Below are positions 59,766-64,000 of a stretch of DNA of 64,000 nucleotides, in pieces. Where the stretch lies: positions 1 to 64,000 of the forward strand of contig NZ_AOFT01000008.1 of NCBI RefSeq assembly GCF_000348905.1, in the 5' to 3' direction. The first letter of the stretch is position 1. Every line of letters starts with the position of its first letter. The DNA is from Bhargavaea cecembensis DSE10. Its GTDB lineage: Bacteria; Bacillota; Bacilli; Bacillales_A; Planococcaceae. Below the pieces are notes generated by a model that saw only the letters and a list, made by a program, of their open reading frames with translations, had not been told where the DNA came from and made no database searches. Made by a program: the position numbers and the translations under genes.

Positions 59766-60536
59766 TTACTTCGGCTGCATCCGGATGGCGCCGTCCAGGC
59801 GGATGACGGTGCCGTTCAGCATGCGGTTTGTCACGATCGACTCGACGAGCTGGGCGTATTCTTCCGGCTCACCGAGGCGTTTCGGGAACGGCACCGTCTG
59901 CTCGAGTGCGGTGCGGGCATTGTCCGGCAGGCCGTCGAACATCGGTGTGTTGATGAGGCCGGGGGCGATCGTCATGACGCGGATGCCGTGGGCCGCGAGT
60001 TCGCGGGCGATCGGAAGCGTCATGCCGGCGACTCCGCCCTTGGATGCACTGTAGGCGACCTGGCCGATCTGGCCTTCGAACGCGGCGACGGAGGCGGTGT
60101 TGATGATGACGCCGCGCTCGCCGTCTTCCCCCGGTTCATTGTCCGTCATCGCATCCGCGGCGAGGCGGATGACGTTGAAGGTGCCGGTCAGGTTGACGCG
60201 GATCACCTGCTCGAACTGCTCCAGCGGGTGGACGCCCTTTCTGCCGATCAGCTTGCCCGGCGTCCCGATGCCGGCACAGTTGACGACGGCGTTGAGTCCG
60301 CCCAGCGCTTCCTTTGCGGCTGCCACATTTGCCGCGACGGCTTCCCCGTCGGCAACGTCCGTCTGATAAAAGAAGGCGTTGCCTTCTCCGAGTGCGGCTG
60401 CATACGCTGCGCCCTTTTCTTCATTCAGATCGAAGATGGCGACCTTGCCGCCGGCTTCGACGATCCGTTTTGCGGTTGCGCCGCCGAGGCCCGATGCCCC
60501 GCCGGTGACAATCGCCTTTACATGGTTCATGTTCAT
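59766..60536 (-). CDS. short-chain dehydrogenase (3-hydroxyacyl-CoA dehydrogenase type II-like)
   Basis: The 256-aa protein has the SDR cofactor motif TGGASGLGGATAKR near residue 11, NCAGIG near residue 87, and catalytic YSASKGG with serine in NTASVAAFEGQ. It resembles HSD10-type 3-hydroxyacyl-CoA dehydrogenases, which fits the thiolase upstream and the acyl-CoA dehydrogenase downstream. AGGGGGAT precedes ATG. Confidence 0.92.
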   Translation of the reverse strand: MNMNHVKAIVTGGASGLGGATAKRIVEAGGKVAIFDLNEEKGAAYAAALGEGNAFFYQTDVADGEAVAANVAAAKEALGGLNAVVNCAGIGTPGKLIGRKGVHPLEQFEQVIRVNLTGTFNVIRLAADAMTDNEPGEDGERGVIINTASVAAFEGQIGQVAYSASKGGVAGMTLPIARELAAHGIRVMTIAPGLINTPMFDGLPDNARTALEQTVPFPKRLGEPEEYAQLVESIVTNRMLNGTVIRLDGAIRMQPK

Positions 60537-60586
60537 CCTGAATCCCCCTAATCTGACTGAATGCTCATTCGGTATAAGAACTATTT

Positions 60587-61726
60587 TTAATCCAAGCGCT
60601 CAATGACCGTGGCATTGGCCATGCCCATGCCTTCGCAGATGGCCAGTAAACCATATCGTCCGCCGGTCCGCTCCAGGCGGTTCATGAGTGTGACAAGAAG
60701 TTTCGTTCCCGTTGCGCCGAGCGGGTGGCCGAGTGCGATGGCGCCGCCGTCGACGTTCAGCTTTTCCGGATCCGCACCGGTTTCCCTGAGCCACGCAAGC
60801 GGAACAGGCGCGAACGCTTCGTTCACTTCATAGGTGTCCATCTCATCGATTGAGAGGCCGGCTTTCTTCAATACTTTCTCCGTCGCGGCGATCGGTCCCG
60901 TCAGCATCAGTGTCGGATCGGATCCGATAACAGAACGCGCGACAATGCGGGCCTTCGGCTTGAGTCCGAGCTCGTCCGCCTTCTCGCGGGACATGAGCAG
61001 CACCGCGGATGCGCCGTCACTCATCTGGCTGGCATTGCCCGCCGTGATGACGCCGTCTTCCTTGAACACCGTCTTGAGCCCGCCGAGCACGTCCGGTGTC
61101 GAGCCTTCGCGCGGGCCTTCATCTGTGTCGAACACGTTTCCTTCCGCTGTCTCCACGGGAACAATCTCATCTTTGAACCGGCCTTCCCCGATTGCCGCAA
61201 ATGCCCGCTCATGGCTTCTCGCGCTATATTCATCAAGTTCCCGGCGGCTCATGCCCCATTTTTCCGCAATCCGTTCCGCGGACAGGCCCTGGTTGATGAT
61301 TTCGTATTGTGACGTCAGCTTTCCGCTCGGCCTGGCGTCTCCGACATTCGAGAACATCGGCTCACGCGTCATGCTTTCGACGCCGCCCGCAATGACGATC
61401 TCCATATCACCCGCAGCAATGGCCTGCGCGCCGAAGTGGACCGCCTGCTGGCTGGATCCGCACTGGCGGTCGATTGTGACGCCCGGCACCTCGATCGGGA
61501 ATCCCGCGATCAGTGCAGATGTCCTGGCAATGTTGCCTCCCTGTTCGCCCGACTGTGTCACGCAGCCGAGGATCACATCTTCCACCTGTTCCTTCCCGAC
61601 ACCCGCGCGTTTCACGAGCTCATCCAATACGACCGCTGCCAGCTCATCGGGCCGCGTTTCCGACAGCGCTCCCTTGCGCCGTCCGACAGCCGTGCGCACA
61701 CCTTCCACGATCACAACTTCTCTCAT
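60587..61726 (-). CDS. acetyl-CoA acyltransferase (thiolase)
   Basis: The 379-aa protein has the acyl-enzyme cysteine in VTIDRQCGSSQQA near residue 88. The second signature is NVDGGAIALGHPLGATGTK, and the C-terminal catalytic cysteine is in LLAICEGMGMANATV. It performs the last beta-oxidation step. It is the first gene of the run thiolase, SDR, acyl-CoA dehydrogenase, CoA transferase, ligase. AAAGGGGGAGAG precedes ATG. Confidence 0.95.
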   Translation of the reverse strand: MREVVIVEGVRTAVGRRKGALSETRPDELAAVVLDELVKRAGVGKEQVEDVILGCVTQSGEQGGNIARTSALIAGFPIEVPGVTIDRQCGSSQQAVHFGAQAIAAGDMEIVIAGGVESMTREPMFSNVGDARPSGKLTSQYEIINQGLSAERIAEKWGMSRRELDEYSARSHERAFAAIGEGRFKDEIVPVETAEGNVFDTDEGPREGSTPDVLGGLKTVFKEDGVITAGNASQMSDGASAVLLMSREKADELGLKPKARIVARSVIGSDPTLMLTGPIAATEKVLKKAGLSIDEMDTYEVNEAFAPVPLAWLRETGADPEKLNVDGGAIALGHPLGATGTKLLVTLMNRLERTGGRYGLLAICEGMGMANATVIERLD

Positions 61727-61826
61727 TCTCTCTCCCCCTTTATCACAATAGAAAGACTATTCTTAAAAGGATCGTATCATGAAAACGTTCTCATCGTCCA
61801 TATCATTCGGCACCCGGACGAACAGG

Positions 61827-61910
61827 TTGGTCCGAGTGAAAATCAGCCTCTGGACCTAGACGGAAATCAACATCCGGTCCGTTCGGAAAAACCCTGTCCC
61901 CGACTACAAT
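61827..61910 (+). promoter_or_regulatory. promoter of the lia-type operon, with possible LiaR site
   Basis: TTCGGA (61882-61887), 17 bp, TACAAT (61905-61910), then the ribosome binding site of the liaI-like gene. The -35 is weak, as expected for an activator-dependent promoter. Just upstream GGTCCGAG...CTCTGGACC forms an imperfect inverted repeat that could be a LiaR site. The operator call is weak. Confidence 0.5.
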
Positions 61911-61939
61911 AAGGTTAACAACGAAAGGAGGCGGAAACC

Positions 61940-62284
61940 TTGAAAAAATTTCTGCTGATCACCATCGGAATCGTTGCAGGGATCACCGTCCTTGCCAACC
62001 TCGGCGCGATTATCGGTCTCGCCATCTCGGCCGCCATCATGTATGCCGGCTACCACTACTACAAGCGGAGCACATCCGGCTTCGCGCGCTTTTGCTGGGC
62101 AGCGGTCGGCATCATCGGCCTCTTGACCGCAATCGGCAACATCCCGGCATTTATCGGCCTGCTCGCGATCGCGGCACTCTGGTATGTATACCAGAAGTGG
62201 AATGCCCGTGAAGCCGTCCTGTTCGAAAACGACAGCGACCCGTTCGCCAACTTCGAGCGCGAGTGGAAAAACATCACGAAATAA
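61940..62284 (+). CDS. LiaI-like small membrane protein
   Basis: The 114-aa protein has three to four hydrophobic segments (residues 4-20, 24-42, 50-66, 70-86) and a charged C-terminal tail. It starts after AAAGGAGGCGG and precedes the pspA/liaH gene, as membrane anchors for PspA-type proteins do. It probably recruits the PspA homologue to the membrane under envelope stress. Confidence 0.82.
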   Translation: MKKFLLITIGIVAGITVLANLGAIIGLAISAAIMYAGYHYYKRSTSGFARFCWAAVGIIGLLTAIGNIPAFIGLLAIAALWYVYQKWNAREAVLFENDSDPFANFEREWKNITK

Positions 62285-62307
62285 GATCCCACCAAGGAGG
62301 AATCGTT

Positions 62308-62958
62308 ATGAACTCACTGTTCAACCGCATCAAGTACTCTGTCCAGGCCGATCTTCATGAACTGCTGGACAAAAAGGAAGAAAAAAACCCCGTCTCCCTT
62401 CTGAACGAATATCTTCGCCAGGCGGAAAAGCAGACCGAAGCCACCGGCCGTCTGCTGGACCGACAGGCAAAGCTGAAAGAGGAACTTGAAAAGGAACGGG
62501 AAGAAGCGGCATCGATGCTTGAAAAGCGACGCAACCAGCTGGGGATTGCCGAGAAAGCGGGCGTGGAAGACCTCGTCGCGTTCGCCCGGGACGAAATCCG
62601 TGCCTATGGCAACCGCGTCGATGAACTTGACCGCACGCTTGCCGAGACGGATGCCGAGCTGATCGGCCTTGAGCGCAAGTACGAAGAAATGAAACATAAG
62701 ATCAAGGACATGAAAGTCCGCCAGCTTCAGCTGATGGGCAAGGAGAATGTGACGCGCGCCCATCGCCGCATGGACCAGGTCATTCAGGATGAAAGCAGCG
62801 GAATGGCGCCTTACAACGAGATGAAGGCATACGTCGAGCAGCTTGGCGGCAAGATCGAGAAGGAACACAGCCATGACACGATGGAGCGCCGTCTGGACGC
62901 GCTCGCCATCATCGAACAGGCGGAAAACGCCGGCAAAGCCGATAAAGAAACTGTCTGA
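62308..62958 (+). CDS. liaH: PspA/IM30-family phage-shock protein (LiaH-like)
   Basis: The protein is 216 aa from ATG 62308, after CCAAGGAGG. It is almost wholly alpha-helical coiled coil (for example LKEELEKEREEAASMLEKRR), as is usual for PspA. It should assemble on damaged membranes. It lies between the liaI-like gene and liaF. Confidence 0.92.
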   Translation: MNSLFNRIKYSVQADLHELLDKKEEKNPVSLLNEYLRQAEKQTEATGRLLDRQAKLKEELEKEREEAASMLEKRRNQLGIAEKAGVEDLVAFARDEIRAYGNRVDELDRTLAETDAELIGLERKYEEMKHKIKDMKVRQLQLMGKENVTRAHRRMDQVIQDESSGMAPYNEMKAYVEQLGGKIEKEHSHDTMERRLDALAIIEQAENAGKADKETV

Positions 62959-62985
62959 CGGGGACATCGGCGCCCGGATTTTGTA

Positions 62986-63013
62986 AGATAAGAAGGGGGA
63001 TCTCCCCCTTCTT
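62986..63013 (+). terminator. hairpin between liaH and liaF
   Basis: AAGAAGGGGGATCTCCCCCTTCTTTTG is a perfect hairpin with a short T run. It probably lowers expression of liaF and liaS relative to liaH. Confidence 0.75.
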
Positions 63014-63076
63014 TTGTGCATCATGCGGGCATACCCGCCCGCTTCTGCCGAAACCACCCGAAAGGAGGAACCCGCC

Positions 63077-63775
63077 ATGCATCCATCAGCCGACCAGCTC
63101 CGGTTTATCGTGATCAGCTTCGTGCTGCTCGTGTTCATTGAAGCCGCCTTTTTCAGGGACGGCAACATCATCTTTGTCATCCTCGGCGGCGGGCTGGCGT
63201 ACTATGGCTTCCGCCACCGCAATAAATGGATCCTCTGGACGGGTTTGTTCTTCCTCGGAATTGCGATCCTTTCCCTTTGGAGCCTCCGGCTGCTCATTCT
63301 CGCCGTGCTCGGCTACATTTTCATCAGCCTGTGGAAAGGCGTGCCCGCAGAAGAAATCACGCGGCCGCTCCGGGATGCCAGGACCGAGACACCGAACGGC
63401 ATCCTGAGAAATCGGCTATTTTCCGTGCAGTCGACGCCGTTCAGCTCCTACGAGTGGGAAGATGTCCATATCCATGGGGTTTTCGGTGACATCCATGTCG
63501 ATGTGACGGAGACCGTCCTTCCGAAAGGGACATCGTTCATCTCGATCCGGCAGGGCATCGGCAAGGTCAAGGTCGACGTGCCGTATGAGATTCCCGTGCG
63601 CGTCCACTATACATCGCTCCTCGGTGAATCCCGGCTGTTCGGCCGCCACCAGAACCGCATCTTCAATGAGCAGCTTCATATGAAAGATGGCTACGGGGCG
63701 GAAGAGCGCCCGGCTTCCGAACTCATCATCACCGTTGCCTCCTGGCTCGGGGACCTGGAGGTGTCGCGCAAATGA
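63077..63775 (+). CDS. liaF: LiaF-type cell-envelope stress regulator
   Basis: The protein is 232 aa from ATG 63077, after AAAGGAGGAA. The N-terminal half has several membrane segments. The C-terminal half is the DUF2154 domain (VHIHGVFGDIHVDVTETVLPKG...FISIRQGIGKVKVDVPYEI). LiaF holds the LiaSR system inactive without stress. Its stop overlaps the liaS start. Confidence 0.94.
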   Translation: MHPSADQLRFIVISFVLLVFIEAAFFRDGNIIFVILGGGLAYYGFRHRNKWILWTGLFFLGIAILSLWSLRLLILAVLGYIFISLWKGVPAEEITRPLRDARTETPNGILRNRLFSVQSTPFSSYEWEDVHIHGVFGDIHVDVTETVLPKGTSFISIRQGIGKVKVDVPYEIPVRVHYTSLLGESRLFGRHQNRIFNEQLHMKDGYGAEERPASELIITVASWLGDLEVSRK

Positions 63776-64000
63776 GGCATCTGATCGCACGAGCCATCTC
63801 GTTGTCCACCCTGTTCCTCGCCGTCTCGGCGGGGATCGTGTTCCTGTTGCTCGGCATGCCGGATGACGACTGGTGGTTCCTGATCGAAGAGGAGCAATAC
63901 GGCCTTCCGGCTGCGGTGTGGATCGTCGCGGGTTCCGTTGCGGCCGGATGGATGCTCGCGTTCTGGGCATCCGGAATCGTCCGCTCGAACATCCGCGCGG
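63772..64000 (+). CDS. liaS: LiaS-type sensor histidine kinase, N-terminal part
   Basis: The ATG at 63772 overlaps the liaF stop (ATGA). The visible 76 residues contain two membrane helices (about 7-28 and 48-68) with a short acidic loop (MPDDDWWFLIEEEQYG) between them, as in LiaS. The gene runs off the window, so the kinase domain is not seen. Confidence 0.82.
   Translation, partial: MRHLIARAISLSTLFLAVSAGIVFLLLGMPDDDWWFLIEEEQYGLPAAVWIVAGSVAAGWMLAFWASGIVRSNIRA

Overview
The window looks like a chromosomal segment of a moderately GC-rich member of the Bacillales, most likely Planococcaceae (inference). The reasons are strong AGGAGG-type ribosome binding sites, BceRS-BceAB and Lia-type envelope stress modules, RocB, YkkCD, YhfI, YczE and the sporulation gene yyaC. 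No rRNA, tRNA, prophage or intact insertion sequence was seen.

Layout. 1-4.2 kb: a NERD-domain nuclease-like gene between two repeat arrays, then an IclR-dmpF-dmpG operon (acetaldehyde dehydrogenase/aldolase). 4.2-7.4 kb: small genes, a D-2-hydroxyacid dehydrogenase and a domesticated IS3-derived DNA-binding protein. 7.4-11.9 kb: class I ribonucleotide reductase operon (nrdE-flavodoxin-nrdF) under a cobalamin riboswitch and two NrdR boxes. 12-16.5 kb: GntR regulator divergent from a four-carbon acid-sugar operon. 17.2-18.1 kb: guanidine-I riboswitch with a paired SMR exporter. 18.1-30.1 kb: flavin monooxygenase, BceAB transporter, lyase/ROK/AbrB-like genes, yyaC and a BceRS two-component system. 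30.2-31.1 kb: three copies of a C-rich-loop small RNA around a DoxX gene. 31.1-36.1 kb: two-component system with three PepSY proteins. 36.3-38.8 kb: yhfI, a second NERD gene between two repeat arrays, and yjdM. 38.9-46.4 kb: guanidino-compound catabolic operon (two amidino hydrolases, RocB, permease) with a divergent IclR regulator and an AbgT transporter. 46.7-55.5 kb: two secreted M14 carboxypeptidases, a Tyr-rich small protein, uppP-dedA, a DUF4139 protein and an M20 amidohydrolase with a YfcC transporter. 55.6-61.7 kb: fatty-acid/acyl-CoA degradation cluster. 61.9-64 kb: liaI-like, pspA/liaH, liaF and the start of liaS.

The most unusual feature is a set of at least ten short intergenic arrays of degenerate repeats, all with a unit of 21 bp (two helical turns). 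Each unit has a conserved word of about 9-14 bp followed by a variable remainder. Four word families occur. Two of the families flank, in inverted orientation, the two NERD-domain genes, each with its own family. More copies of those families lie elsewhere between genes, which resembles the REP/RAYT relationship. The other two families have no NERD gene in the window. I propose this as a candidate undescribed NERD-repeat system; the function is unknown.

Most operons run on the minus strand. Start codons were moved inward wherever a ribosome binding site supported it, especially where open frames run into the 21-bp arrays.
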